Positions 1 through 12,040 of a stretch of 64,000 bases of DNA are shown here, piece after piece (the stretch's first letter is position 1; every line of letters starts with the position of its first letter). The stretch lies in assembly GCA_947184155.2 (NCBI GenBank), contig CAMXCT020001087.1, forward strand, positions 109,501 to 173,500, given 5' to 3'. The translations under genes were made by a program, and so were the position numbers. The notes below the pieces were generated by a model, which was given only the letters and a program-made list of their open reading frames with translations, was not told where the DNA came from and did no database searches. Origin of the DNA: Cladocopium goreaui. Lineage: Eukaryota; Sar; Dinophyceae; Suessiales; Symbiodiniaceae.

Positions 1-1556
1 GGATATACGTATACATAAAAAGTAGTATATATATAATATATATATACACATGCATATGCTGCATGTGTATATACCAAAGCCTTCAAATTATAAGGCTTCC
101 ATATGCATACTTATTTGGGTGTATAAGGCGGCTTGTCTTCATGCAAGTGGTTTTTAAAGGCTTTTGTGTCGAGAATTTGAATTTTCAAGGTGGCCAATCT
201 AGATACCCTGAAAAAAATGAAACGGTGAGTCTATACCGTATACCACCAATTGTGGAAACAACACAAACGAAATAATGAACAAATAATGGCTGACACTGGG
301 TATATGAATAACAAAAAACACTAAGACTGTATCATGATATCACTGTTTGATAACTATTGGAAAATCCAAGGTTTCATAAACCAGTATTACTGTATAAATG
401 ATACGGTTCCATATAAAGGCTACATGTATCCAAGGATAATCCTTTGTTTAACCATGGTTATATCATGGTATAAAAGTACATCTAGAACCATGATATAATG
501 ATAGCTGGCTTCGAGATCACCCTTACCCCACCGCACGACGACTCCTCGTAGTACCTGCGAGGAGGTTTCAATCTAGGGACCTGGCCTAAGAGCAACAGTT
601 AATGGGATGAACAAAAAATAATTCCTATAACTAGTTGGTCATAAGGCCATAATATATATATATCCAACTATGGTTAATGATATTTAACTATGGTCTATAA
701 CCATAGTTATAACTGTTAGTTATATATCATGAAATAGTCCGATTATAACTATAACTGTTAGTTGGGCCCGGTTCGATAGCGTTCAGTTGAGATTTTTTAG
801 TCGTTGAATTCCATGGTTTATGCTGGTAGATATAGCTATGGTTAATGGGGTGAAACTAAACCAACTAACTACTTGTTTGGAATAAATGGTGATATCTATA
901 TTTTTCAATGGCTCAGATCGCTGTCCAAATCCTGCCACCGTGCTGCCATGAGGCACTTGGTGGAATTTAAGGTGGATTTGCATATCCTTTCGTCACTGGC
1001 TAATACACTACATATATTCATGTGTATATATATATACATAGTCACGTTATCTAGTAAAATGCATATTGTAGATTGCAATGATACATCTGCAAATTATTAC
1101 AAATGTATGTAACTGAGAATATCCCATGTATAAGCGGATATAAGCGGATTAAAACATACTATAGCTGTACGAATTCCCAACTTTCGTTCACATCAGCTTC
1201 AGTCACCTAAATGTCCCACTCAACATATGTCAAATTATATATGGTTCTGAGTGTGGCCAATCTTGGAAACCGTAAAAACCACTACTAACTCAATATAATT
1301 CTTGTAGGAAAGAAATAGAGCTGTCGATTTGGTACGGTACCTACATTTAAATATACGGATATTTAAACAACGCAATAGGTATTTTATACTACCTCCGGGC
1401 AAGTTTTCTCTGGCCCGGCCAATCATCTTAAATATACGGAAGTTAACTATTTAAATATACGGAAAAAGGAGCTGCCGGCGACCGCTCCACCAGTTCAGTA
1501 CCTGGTGCAAATGGCAAATGTCCACCGTTTCGATCCCCTCGCTTTCGTTCTTGATC

Positions 1557-1587
<31 letters not shown>

Positions 1588-1695
1588 TTAGTCAATAGTC
1601 TGTCTTTTATGGTATTGAGGTTGTACTGTACTATACGATTTTGGCTTTGGTGGAAATTCCTTTCATTAAAAATTCGAACTGGGTGGAAGCGCACG
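1..1695. other. AT-rich region, no gene recognised
   Basis: AT-rich DNA with TA microsatellites and several short stretches built from AACTATGGTT / AACCATAG half-palindromes (about 450-780), which look like decayed inverted-repeat elements. A GC-richer island at about 510-595 contains a small stem (CTCCTCG...CGAGGAG). No open frame here has convincing protein composition on either strand. Confidence 0.5.
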
Positions 1696-4600
1696 GCTAG
1701 AAATTGCTTGCTTCTCTCTTTCTTGCAAGAAATGTCCTAGGTGTTCCTGGGTGGAAGTTCCTTGCTTCTTGGGCGGAATTCCTAGATGAATTCCATAGGT
1801 GGAATTTCACGGGTGGTGGTGGAAGTTGCTTGTTTCCCTCTTTCTGCGGAAAAAAAACGGTGGGATTTTTTGGGTGGGGTATCCTGGCTGGCAATTCCTT
1901 GCTTTCCTGTGTCTTGGGGAAAAATTGCCTAGGTGGACTTACCTGGCTAGAAATTGCTGGAATCTTTCTTCCTCAGCAAGACTTACCTGGGTGGAGTTTT
2001 GTGAGTGGAAATTCCTTAGTTCTCCGCTGTCTGGTTGCAAGTTACTTAGGTGGAGTTTCCTGGGTTGAAGTTCCTTGCAGTGCTCCTGCTCCTTCTTGGA
2101 GTCCTTTTTTGGAATTTAAGGGATTTGCTGGCTTCCCTCTTTCTGCAGAGAAATTTCCTAGGTGGAGTTTCTTGGGTGGGGTATCCTGGCTGGCAATTCC
2201 TTGCTTTCCTTTGTCTTGGGGAAAAATAGCCTAGGTGGACTTACCTGGCTAGAAAGTGCTGGAGTCTTTCTTCCTCAGCAAGACTTACCTGGGTGGAGTT
2301 TTGTGAGTGGAAATTCTTTAGTTTCCCGTTGTCTGGTTGCAAGTTACTTAGGTGGAGTTTCCTGGGTGGAAGTTCCTTGCAGTGCTCCTGCTCCTTCTTG
2401 GAATTCCCTTTTGTGGAATTTAAGGGAGTTGCTGGCTTGCCTCTTTCTGCAGAGAAATTTCCTAGGTGGAGTTTCTGGGTGGGGTATCCTGGCTGGCAAT
2501 TCTTTCCTTTTCTTTGTGTTGGGGAAAAATTGCCTAGGTGGACTTACCTGGCTAGAAATTGCTGGAATCTTCCTTCCTCAGCAAGACTTTCCTGGGTGGA
2601 GTTTTGTGAGTGGAAATTCCTTAGTTCCCCGCTGTCTGGTTGCAAGTTACTTAGGTGGAGTTTCCTGGGTTGAAGTTCCTTGCAGTGCTCCTGCTCCTTC
2701 TTGGAATTCCTTTTTTTGGAATTTAAGGGATTTGCTGGCTTCCCTCTTTCTGCAGAGAAATTTCCTAGGTGGAGTTTCTTGGGTGGGGTATCCTGGCTGG
2801 CAATTCCTTGCTTTCCTTTGTCTTGGGAAAAATTGCCTAGGTGGACTTACCTGGCTAGAAATTGCTGGAATCTTTCTTCCTCAGCAAGACTTACCTGGGT
2901 GGAGTTTTGTGAGTGGAAATTCCTTAGTTTCCCGTTGTCTGGTTGCAAGTTAATTAGGTGGAGTTTCCTGGGTGGAAGTTCCTTGCAGTGCTCCTGCTCC
3001 TTCTTGGAATTCCCTTTTTGGAATTTAAGGGGTTTGCTGGCTTGCCTCTTTCTGCAGGGAAATTTCCTAGGTGGTGTTTCTGGGTGGGGTATCCTGGCTG
3101 GCAATTCTTTCCTTTTCTTTGTGTGGGGGAAAAATTGCCTAGGTGGACTTACCTGGCTAGAAATTGCTGGAATCTTTCTTCCTCAGCAAGACTTACCTGG
3201 GTGGAGTTTTGTGAGTGGAAATTCCTTAGTTAGTTTCCCGTTGTCTGGTTGCAAGTTAATTAGGTGGAGTTTCCTGGGTAAAAGTTCCTTGCAGTGCTCC
3301 TGCTCCTTCTTGGAATTCCCTTTTTGGAATTTAAGGGGTTTGCTGGCTTGCCTCTTTCTGCAGGGAAATTTCCTAGGTGGTGTTTCTTGGGTGGGGTATC
3401 CTGGCTGGCAATTCCTTGCTTTCCTTTGTCTTGGGGAAAAATAGCCTAGGTGGACTTACCTGGCTAGAAAGTGCTGGAGTTTTTCTTCCACAGCAAGACT
3501 TCCTGGGTGGAGTTTTGTGAGTGGAAATTCCTTAGTTTCCCGTTGTCTGGTTGCAAGTTAATTAGGTGGAGTTTCCTGGGTGGAAGTTCCTTGCAGTGCT
3601 CCTGCTCCTTCTTGGAATTCCCTTTTCGGAATTTAAGATAATTTAAGGGATTTGCTGGCTTCCCTCTTTCTGCAGAGAAATAGGTGGAGTTTCTGGGTGG
3701 GGCATCCTGGCTGGCAATTCTTTCCTTTTCTTTGTGTTGGGGAAAAATTGCCTAGGTGGACTTACCTGGCTAGAAAGTGCTGGAATCTTTCTTCCTCAGC
3801 AAGACTTTCCTGGGTGGGGTTTTGTGAGTGGAAATTCCTTAGTTTCCCGTTGTCTGGTTGCAAGTTACTTAGGTGGAGTTTCCTGGGTGGAAGTTCCTTG
3901 CAGTGCTCCTGCTCCTTCTTGGAATTCCCTTTTTGATTCCTTTTTGGAATTTAAGGGATTTGCTGGCCTCCCTCTTTCTGCAGAGAAATTTCCTAGGTGG
4001 AGTTTCTGGGTGGGGTATCCTGGCTGGCAATTCTTTCCTTTTCTTTGTGTTGGGGAAAAATTGCCTAGGTGGACTTACCTGGCTAGAAAGTGCTGGAATC
4101 TTTCTTCCTCAGCAAGACTTACCTGGGTGGAGTTTTGTGAGTGGAAATTCCTTAGTTTCCCGTTGTCTGGTTGCAAGTTACTTAGGTGGAGTTTCCTGGG
4201 TGGAAGTTCCTTGCAGTGCTCCTGCTCCTTCTTGGAATTCCCTTTTTGGAATTTAAGGGATTTGCTGGCTTGCCCCTTTCTGCAGAGAAATTTCCTAGGT
4301 GGGGTTTCTTGGGTGGGGCATCCTGGCTGGCAATTCCTTGCTTTCCTTTGTCTCGGGGAAAAATTGCCTAGGTGGACTTACCTGGCTAGAAATTGCTGGA
4401 GTCTTTCTTCCTCAGCAAGACTTTCCTGGGTGGACTTTTGTGAGTGGAAATTCCTTAGTTTCCCGTTGTCTGGCTGCAAGTTAATTGGGTGGAGTTTCCT
4501 GGGTGGAAGTTCCTTGCAGTGCTCCTGCTGCTTCTTGGAATTCCCTTTTTGATTCCTTTTTGGAATTTAAGGGATTTGCTGGCCTCCCTCTTTCTCCAGA

Positions 4601-5105
4601 GAAATTTCCTAGGTGGAGTTTCTTGGGTGGGGTATCCTGGCTGGCAATTCCTTGCTTTCCTTTGTCTTGGGGAAAAATAGCCTAGGTGGACTTACCTGGC
4701 TAGAAAGTGCTGGAGTTTTTCTTCCTCAGCAAGACTTACCTGGGTGGAGTTTTGTGAGTGGAAATTCCTTAGTTTCCCGTTGTCTGGTTGCAAGTTACTT
4801 AGGTGGAGTTTCCTGGGTGGAAGTTCCTTGCAGTGCTCCTGCTCCTTCTTGGAATTCCCTTTTCGGAATTTAAGATAATTTAAGGGAGTTGCTGGCTTGC
4901 CTCTTTCTGCAGAGAAATTTCCTAGGTGGAGTTTCTGGGTGGGGTATCCTGGCTGGCAATTCTTTCCTTTTCTTTGTGTTGGGAACCAAATCCTAGGTGG
5001 AGTTTCCTGGGTGGGACATCCTGGCAGCTTGGCGTCGTTCTGGTGAAAATTTTCCGATAGGTGGAATTACCTGGCTAGAAATTGCTGACGTCTTTCTTCA
5101 TCGCC
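1696..5105. repeat. Tandem array TR1, ~300-bp unit, about 10 copies
   Basis: The marker CAGTGCTCCTGCTCCTTCTT recurs at about 2078, 2380, 2682, 2986, 3292, 3594, 3901, 4214, 4518 and 4831, giving periods of 302-313 bp. Each unit is itself made of smaller GGTGGA-starting blocks (CCTAGGTGGA, CCTGGGTGGA, TTGGGTGGGG), so the array is nested. The plus strand has few stops, giving several 250-270-residue open frames rich in Trp, Gly, Leu and Ser. Because 302 is not a multiple of three, the same sequence is read in a different frame in each unit, so these frames are not evidence of a protein. Copies differ by point changes and by 4-11-bp indels (for example extra TAGTTTCC or ATAATTTAAG), which indicates ageing rather than very recent expansion. 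Confidence 0.9.
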
Positions 5106-5404
5106 CAGACTCACTTGGAAAGGACCCTCGGGACACCGAGAGGTTTCAAAACAATTGCGGAAAGACCAAAAATGTGAAGCGCAGTACGGTGGCACAGAGG
5201 CTATATGTATCAGAGGATTAATGACTGCTATGTGTTCTTTATAGCCATTTATAACAACCATAAGTGGGCCCTTGTTGTGCGATACTGGTGATATAAAATA
5301 TCTTGGTGGAAACTTATGTGGAATCCTATGTGTAATTCTATGTGGAGGGAATTCACACTGAGCCGAGTCACTTCAGGGTATTCAAATTCCTTGGCAAACT
5401 GCGG

Positions 5405-5695
5405 AAATGAAGTTGTTGGAAAACTACGCTGGAAAACCATGGAAAAGCATTGGTGGAAAACCATGGAAACACCTTGTCAAAGGCACGGAAAAAAAAACGG
5501 TGGAACATCATGCAACATTATTTTGGGCGGAAACCCATGGACACACCCTGGTGGAAAACTTTTGGTGGAAAACAACGGAAAAGTATTGGTGGACAACAAA
5601 GGAAAACCGCTGTTGGAAAACTGCAGACAAAATGATGGAAAACTTGGAAAACCATTGACAACATCTGGTGGAAAGCCACGGAGAAACAATATCCA
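5405..5695. repeat. Degenerate minisatellite, TGGTGGAAAAC(CATGG) motif
   Basis: Imperfect copies of TGGTGGAAAACCATGGAAA and shortened forms (TTGGAAAACT, TGGTGGACAACA, TGGTGGAAAGCC) follow one another for about 290 bp. The GGTGGA core is shared with the TR1 array upstream, so the two may have a common origin. Open frames across it are low-complexity (Lys, Trp, Asn rich) and are not called as genes. Confidence 0.7.
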
Positions 5696-5699
5696 CTGA

Positions 5700-6990
5700 C
5701 TTTTGATTAGGGGCTTGCCGGTACCCTTGCACCATGCGCCAAGTCACATCTGGATATTGGCATTCCTCGATTGGCTCCTTGCCAACCGCTGTTTCTTCAG
5801 CTGGCGCCTGTCTATGCTTTGAGCATGCAACCCCAATTGCATGCCATTTTCTTCCAAGATTTTCACAACCGGTCCAAACTTTTGGTTCGGCCATGCTTAG
5901 AGGAGTGGGGGCCTGACAGCCCAAAAAAGTATTGGGTCTACAGTATATAAGTCTAATCATGATTATCTGTAAATGAAAAAAGTCTGCCCCCAATCTAGGC
6001 TCTAAAAAATGTCGCGTGGGCCACCCTTGCGCCGTGTGACTTCTGGCGCCGTACCCACTGCAGCAGGCGTCTCTTGGCAATCACAACTCTTCGCAGTCAC
6101 AACTTGAAGCTAAAAGTATATGGTTGCACCCTTGTCCTTTGGTGGAAACATCTTCTAGGTGGAAATGTCTTGGGTGGACCTGTGGGCCCCGCTTTGGTGC
6201 TGCCGACCCTTCCCCATATAAGCCGAAATTGTTTCACGAATCAAAAAGGCTTGAACCCTGACTGCTCATTGTATTCTAAAACAATGAAAACTTTCATGTT
6301 GCAAGACTTTGAAAACCGGTCCGAACTTTTGGTTCGGCCATGCGTTGAGGAGTGGGGGCCTAACAGCCCGAAAAAAACATACGTACGTATTGGATCTAAT
6401 AATTACGGTTTTTGTAGGTGGGAAAAAGTCTGCCCTCTAAGCCATAGAAAAACCGTCGGACGTCCTTGCGTCATGTCACTTCTGGAGCCGTCTTAGCTGC
6501 AGCAGGCGTCTCCATTGCAGCGGGCTTATCAGCCATAGAACTCTTCGCAATCGCCTCTTGAAGCTAAAAGTGTGTGGAAACATGTTCTAGGTGGAAATTT
6601 CTTAGGTGGACCTGTGGGCCCCGCTTTGGTGCTGCCGATCCTGCCCCATAAATGCTGAAATTGTTCCACGAATCAAAAAGGCTTGAACCCTGACTGCTCA
6701 TTGTATTCTAAAACAATGAAAACTTTCATGTTGCAAGACTTTGAAAACCGGTCCGAACTTTTGGTTCGGCCCCGAGTATGGAGTGGGGGCCTAACAGCCC
6801 AAAAAAAAGTATTGGATCTAATCACATATCCCTGTAGGCGGCAAGAAACAAAAACGTCTGCCCGCAATCAAGGTCCTAGAAATACCGCCTTGAAGGCCGG
6901 GTCACTTCTGCAGGCGTCTTCCCTGCAGCAGGCCCATCGGGCTTAGAGCTCTTTGTAGTCGCCTGCTGAAGCGCAAACTGTCTCCTGATT
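5700..6990. repeat. Three-copy tandem duplication, ~430-450-bp unit
   Basis: The marker TTTTGGTTCGGCC occurs at about 5880, 6328 and 6760 and is followed each time by a GAGTGGGGGCCTRACAGCCC stretch and AAAAAAGTATTGG-like sequence. Copies two and three also share the segment CTAGGTGGAAAT...GTGGGCCCCGCTTTGGTGCTGCCGA (6150 and 6582) and the GACTGCTCATTGTATTCT segment. The first copy is truncated and more diverged. The GGTGGA blocks inside again resemble TR1. No protein family is recognised in its open frames. Confidence 0.75.
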
Positions 6991-7690
6991 CCTCTGGTGG
7001 TAACAAGTTCCGGAAAAAACTTTGTCATTTTACCTGCGTTTTCCTATGTTTAACACAGCCATAAAAACGCGTTTTTGGAAAAACAGCCAAAAAATGCCAA
7101 AAATGATTTTCCTAAACAGCTTTGCCGGCCCGTTTCCGGAACAAGATCCGGTAAAAACGCCCTCGCTTTACCTGATTTTGCTATTGTTGAAAGCTTGCGG
7201 AATGCTAAAAAAAAAGTTTTTACCCAAACCATCCCAACTCCATTGGGGCCCTCAAATCCCTTCGGTACCTCGAGGTGAAGTTGCCGAGGGCCCAAGGGCC
7301 CATACCAGGTCCAGAGGCAGCCATAGGAGAGGCTCAAACATGTTGAAATGGATGATCATCACCAAATTCAAGTTAACAACCAGAACTTAGCAATTGGGAT
7401 AAGTAACCAGGGTCATTTTCCCTAATGTTCTTTGGTGGTTACATATGGGATGGTAACTAGCATATGAAGGGAAGGTTCATTCAGAAAACCCAAGAATGCA
7501 CACCAACCTTTGTTTTTTCCACACGGCCGCGTTGATGGGCTATGAGCAGCCAACACGGGCTAACACGGCCACAGTCTCAGAGCCAAGCGAAGGGTTGGCA
7601 AAATGGGTTAGCAGATGATTCTAAACTTTTTGTGGGGAATGTTGTTAACCCTGTCAACTTCGGGGAGATGTTCTTAAACTTGCTGAAACC
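6991..7690. other. Intergenic stretch, nothing recognised
   Basis: Mixed composition with A-rich tracts around 7070-7110. Open frames on both strands (about 7020-7390 plus, 7050-7337 minus) overlap each other and have no recognisable motif. Lies downstream (in the minus sense) of the last exon of gene B. Confidence 0.4.
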
Positions 7691-7692
7691 AT

Positions 7693-8504
7693 TTAACTCT
7701 GCTCACCCCTCTCCAACCTTTGCACATGCAAGTGCATGAGTGCCAAATACTTTTGAATTGTGCGCAACGTTAGCGAAGAACGATGCGTGCGGCGTCCAAT
7801 ACGCCCAACGTAGCCAACAAAGCTTTCTGCACTGAGCAACATAAAATGTTTTGGGTTTAATCGCGTTTCCTTCGCGTCAACCCCTGCGTGATACAAAAAG
7901 TGGTGCTTTGGTAGCAACACAAAACAATTTCTTCCTGGTTCTTTTCCTTTGGCCTTAAAGCCCTGTACATTCAAATTTGCATATGCTTGCAAATGCACAA
8001 AACAATGTTCCTGAAATTGCTCTGCTTCTGCCTCCGTAAAAATGCTTTTGGCAGAATCCATGACGCTTACCATCCGGGCATAGCTCCAGAGGCATGTTGC
8101 CAGCGTTTTCTCCCACAGCGTTGCATTAGGTCTGTTTGCCCAAGCAACAGCACGTTCTGTGAGGAAAAAAGAAATTGTTTTTCCAGCAATTGCTTTGGAA
8201 TTCAGAACCGGCCACATTTGGCGATGTCGTCTATTCACCCTAGCTAGTGTGAAACGAGGTTGGGTACAAGCAATTTTATTTTGCTTCTTCCATGCAAGAA
8301 AATCAGCGTGCGCCTCTTGCAAGGCAACTTGAAGTTTTTCATCATACTTGCCTGGCCCCTGCATGTTTCCCCACAGGCCGGTTTCACATAGCACAACCAG
8401 CGCGCCACCGTTCAATGTCTTTCCAGTTCCAAGATATTGGCTATGCGCCATATCATGCAGTATCCTCTTGGGGTGTGCCCCTGGAATTGTGTAGACTGCG
8501 GAAC
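7693..8504 (-). CDS. Gene B, C-terminal exon; dinoflagellate multicopy family
   Basis: A long open frame of about 270 residues with good protein composition. It begins after a possible acceptor, CTGCAG|GTTCC on the minus strand at about 8505, and runs to a stop at 7693. Recognisable blocks are GYVGRIGRRTHRSS near the C-terminus, followed by LTLRTIQKYLALMHL. From memory this matches a block, 'DEDYVGKIxRxAxxxHPLTxxxRxLxRYLxLxxLR', common to many unannotated dinoflagellate proteins. Function is unknown. No signal peptide or membrane segment is seen. A minus-strand donor (GTAAGT) lies at about 8587, so an intron of about 83 bp is possible, but the simple GT-AG join does not preserve frame with the upstream exon as read. 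The gene may therefore be broken or use another junction. Confidence 0.65.
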
Positions 8505-8587
8505 CTGCAGTGAGCTCGAACCCTTTAAAAATCGCAAACATATATACGTACATATGTTCAGCATATAGGATGATGGTTGCCACTTAC

Positions 8588-9545
8588 AAATCTGAAGCTA
8601 AAGCGCGCAGAACCAAAAGTGCTTTGACTAAATCAAGCTGGAGAACGATTGACAAGATCCTCGTGTCTATACACTCTGGTAGTAGACGCATGCAAGGCAG
8701 AAGCTGTGAAATCACCCAAGGTCATCCCAATCACGTCATGACGTTTTTTGCACATGCAATAGCCACAAAAGTCATTGCTGCGGTAATCAAACAGGTTGCC
8801 GTAGGTGTGGTTCACCCATTTCAGGTCCCCTTGTAAGCTTGACAACATGAAGCTGTAGTCACCTTTCAGCCATGGGTACTGTTTTTCTCGTGCCATCTTT
8901 GGAGTGACCATCATTATGATCCGTTTCGAAATCTCAGACATCAAGTCATTGAAAGTGTAAGCGCACTCCTCGTACTCAGAAAATGCCGTGATCAAAAAAT
9001 ACCGTGATTTGAACGAGTTCCCTGTTGAAAGGTCGCTAGACCATGCCACGATTGACATCGCCCCACATTCAGAATTTCGAAATGTTTGCACATCATCACC
9101 GTAAAGTGACATAGGAACCATATTGTCCCAGTTGTTCGGGTGATTGTAGGATGGGTGTGACCTGAACCAGTCGCAAAAATTCCTGCAATGTTCCCAATAC
9201 TCACGCACATTCCCATCCCCCAGAAGCATCTTCCGGAAAAGTTGAGGGGAGCGGGCCCACAAAGCTGACGCAAAGTCATCTGGGAAAATGAGCGGTAGAT
9301 TTTTGACCTCAATGCGTGACTTCTTAGGGTTCCACATTCGAATAGGGGCAGTAGATATCGTAGCTCCAAATCTTTTTCCAAAGGTATTGATGACTGTTTG
9401 GCAATCTCGTTCTATGTTGCCTTTGTGGCGGCCATGGCATCCAGTACGTCCAATCCTCCCAACCAAGTCAGTGGGAGGAAGCTTTCCACCAAGTGATTTG
9501 CACCAAGTAACAGCTGAATGTGCAGTTTCTTGAGCCTTAGTGTGG
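8588..9545 (-). CDS. Gene B, conserved large exon
   Basis: Open for about 300 codons on the minus strand. Segments such as DLVGRIGRTGCHGRHKGNIE, WNPKKSRIEVKNLPLIFPDD, and NMVPMSLYGDDVQTFRNSE look strongly protein-like and, from memory, resemble the large unnamed family repeated in dinoflagellate genomes (HGDGxP/YGDDVQ block, then a 'WHS/WSSDL' block). Cysteine pairs late in the exon (CGYCMCKKRH) could bind metal. The frame ends in a TGA at 8633. In the +1 frame the sequence continues as DLVKALLVLRALASDL up to a GTAAGT donor, so there appears to be a frameshift, or a missed intron, near 8640-8680. No enzymatic function can be assigned. Confidence 0.65.
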
Positions 9546-9644
9546 AGCATCTCTGGCTATGGCTATGGCTATATCTCATTTGAACTTGGGGCCAGAATAA
9601 AGACTTGGGAGCAATAACACCAAAAGATATCAAACAGATTTCAC

Positions 9645-9860
9645 CTGGGAACGGTTGTAGCAGCATTTTTGCCACTAGCGTAGTTCTCAAGCAGCAATTC
9701 CCCCAGAGGAGTAGGTGTCACTGGTTTCCTGCAGTCATACTCTTTGGTAGCTTCCAGCACATGAGGGGAAATAAATGGAGTGAGCCGAGGTCTCTTCGAG
9801 CGATGGTCTTGGCTTGTGTCCTGCAGGGCCCCCCAAGCTTGGCAGGGGAACGGGCACCAA
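9645..9860 (-). CDS. Gene B, exon (hypothetical)
   Basis: A minus-strand open stretch with plausible protein composition, containing HRSKRPRLTPFISPHVLEAT and GELLLENYASGKNAATTVP. It lies about 100 bp upstream of the conserved large exon and is in the same orientation. Basic residues suggest a linker or nuclear region. No domain is recognised and the boundaries are approximate. Confidence 0.45.
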
Positions 9861-10564
9861 ACTACCACAAATAATTGCGGGCTTGGTAGGGCTTCTAAAA
9901 GTATACAAATCACCACACATAGTTTATACCATTTTTTTGTGGACTGGGTGTGGCTTTAAAAGCATAAGATAACCCTTAACCACTGCCTGCTCTCCCTCAT
10001 TGTTTAAGAAGTCCAGGGGATAGCGTCCTGCCCCAAAGAATCTATGCATGTTGTTTTTTTCCCTGCGCATGCTGGATCAAGGCGTCATGGGACTATGTTT
10101 CTTTTTTCTCTTCAGCCTAAAGCGAATCCATCTTTGCTCAAAGACTTCATGGCACGTGTCGAGTTAACACATGGTCAGCAAAAGTGCTGCAAGGCTCCAC
10201 CAGTTCACCAATAGCCATCATCCTGACCATTACCAAAAAAATGAGAGTGGTAACAATATTGTTGATAATCTATAGTCTACAGCTATATCCAGTGGTCTTT
10301 GCCTTTGCAACCACACCCCTGTAGACTGCACTAGCATTGGGCGCATGTTGGCACAACTAGGCAGCTACACTTCCCAGAGTTCAGAAAAGTTGTCCATCGC
10401 CTTGGCCTAAGGCTCACCAGCGTCCTCTGCCTGCAGACGAGGACAACGACTCACGGTCGCGAAGAGGGGAAAGAATGGGAAAGGCAGAATAGGTAGATGG
10501 ATGAAGTCGTCAATGGCTTGCATGCCAAACATCTATTAATTAATTATATGAATGCGCATGATTT

Positions 10565-10880
10565 CAAACAGTCATGTTGTGGGGCCTCATCAGCTGACTT
10601 CCTCTTTTTGCCACCTTTGGGCTTGGAAAGGCCTGCAGCGGCCGCAGCATCACCTAAGTAAGCATCACGGATAGAGGCCACATCCACAATCACCCCGGTG
10701 AGCACGGCCAAGTCCAGGGATTGGCCAGCGTCCTGGCGTAAGCATGAGGGTCTATCCTGGACTGTAGGAGTTAACTGAGTTAACAAACTTTCATGTTTTT
10801 TTTGATCACTAGCAGTCCTTCTGGACCTTCCACTGCTGGAGCACAAAATACTTCTCTTCAATGAGCTGCGAATGCTTTGC
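10565..10880 (-). CDS. Gene B, exon with Ala-rich and basic KGGKKRK segment
   Basis: Minus-strand open frame reading through LDLAVLTGVIVDVASIRDAY, then an Ala run, then LSKPKGGKKRKSADE. The basic KGGKKRK cluster resembles a nuclear localisation signal. Upstream residues are Ser/Arg-rich. Same orientation as the flanking exons. Function unknown. Confidence 0.5.
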
Positions 10881-10954
10881 AAGAAGATTTCCTTGGATAG
10901 AATTGGTATCAGCACCAACCCCCTAAAGCTAATGGTGAACCGAACAATTGGAAT

Positions 10955-11165
10955 TCCATGTGTTCAAGTGTCTCAGTGTGTCTTGATGCTTGTGCTGCAT
11001 CAATCGGATCGGCCACATCTTCGATTCCTTCAGATCCTTCTCCAAAGATGAGAAGAGCCAATCAAGCGCTGCCACTGGATCAGTATTTGGGCATGGCATC
11101 ACTTTGGGCCTTAGATAGGTAATCATGATACGATTCATGACATATATACCAAAAATTGGGGTTAA
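10955..11165 (-). CDS. Gene B, exon (hypothetical)
   Basis: Minus-strand open stretch with VAALDWLFSSLEKDLKESK and IRLMQHKHQDTLRHLNTW, an amphipathic and probably helical segment. No known domain. Placed in gene B by orientation and spacing only. Confidence 0.45.
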
Positions 11166-11224
11166 ACATCCTGATGCCAACCAACATTTTTGAAAGCACA
11201 ATGATAAAGATTCTTTAAATTCAA

Positions 11225-11445
11225 TTTAAAACACTTCTGTGCCTTCTTCGGCTTCTGAAATGGGGGAGCTTTTGGTGTCGTTTCCTTTGGCACATGTGGG
11301 ACCGTCTCAGTATCGCCCCCATTCCGCCCGGAGCCGCTGGCAGGAGTTGGCATTGGGGCCTCTTTCTTCAGCACGGGAGGAGCGCCGATAGAGACCCGGG
11401 GAGCGAAGACCGATGGGTCTGCAAATCTCATCGCGCCCTGTAGTC
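11225..11445 (-). CDS. Gene B, Pro/Lys-rich exon
   Basis: Minus-strand open frame: FADPSVFAPRVSIGAPPVLK, then a Pro/Ser/Gly-rich stretch and KAPPFQKPKKAQKCFKLN. The low-complexity Pro/Lys composition matches the large upstream exon at 12.6-13.9 kb, which supports a shared gene. Function unknown. Confidence 0.5.
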
Positions 11446-11849
11446 TGGCTTCTGGAAAAAAATGGGGGTATATGTGGAAAACAATACACTGGGTCTTAAA
11501 TCATGAATTTGTTTCGTCATCAATAAGAATTCAAGCGAGCCTGACTTGCAGCATGCATCTTAGCATGCACAGCCATGGCCATAGTGTCATTTGTCTCTTC
11601 TTGTTCTGACTGGGTCAGCTCGATAAGTACCTAAGTGAATAGGCTGGTTCTCTAACCCCCAAGCTTATATTTCAAAAATGACGGTGTATGGATCCCAGCT
11701 AATCGAAGTATAGGATGGTTCCCAAAGTCCAATGGTCATAGCCATGAATATAGGCACCCCAATCTTATATTTCAAAAATGGTGTGTGGATACCGCCTAAT
11801 TTTTGGTTTTGTGGCCGAAATGGACGGGACTGTGATACTCATAAAACAA

Positions 11850-12040
11850 ATCCAAAGTACCCAATACATCTTCACACCCTCAATTTCCGGGTGGTTCTGC
11901 ACGAGCCCCTCCCGCTCTTTGCGAGCGATAAGTTGGTCCACGAGGGTGGTGTCATTGCCATAGTGCACCATCAGCTGGGCACGGGTTTTCCAGCCTGAGC
12001 CGATGAGAGCCGCGGCAAGGACCCTTGTGACCTTTCAGCG
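11850..12040 (-). CDS. Gene B, exon with 'GWKTRAQLMVHYGN...ARKE' block
   Basis: Minus-strand reading gives VLAAALIGSGWKTRAQLMVH then YGNDTTLVDQLIARKEREGL and VQNHPEIEGVKMYWVL. From memory this is a clear version of a motif found in many dinoflagellate proteins: W-x-T-K/R-x-Q-h-x-x-x-F/Y-G-D/N ... D-x-I-h-x-R-K ... HP-x-x-P-x-h-x-x-Y-h-V-L. The family has no assigned function that I know of. This is the most diagnostic block for placing the gene. Confidence 0.65.

Noticed and set aside
500-600. tRNA or tRNA-derived SINE
   Set aside because: A stem and a GGTTTCAATCT word resembling a B box are present, but there is no cloverleaf or A box at the right spacing.
1704-4873. Plus-strand open frames of 250-272 residues (Trp/Gly/Leu-rich)
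   Set aside because: They follow from the ~302-bp tandem repeat lacking stops; the unit is not a multiple of three, so the same DNA is read in different frames, which a real protein repeat would not do.
8588-9545. KDZ/Plavaka-type transposase reading of gene B
   Set aside because: The YGDDVQ block is slightly reminiscent, but no DDE-type catalytic triad can be placed; left as an unnamed family.
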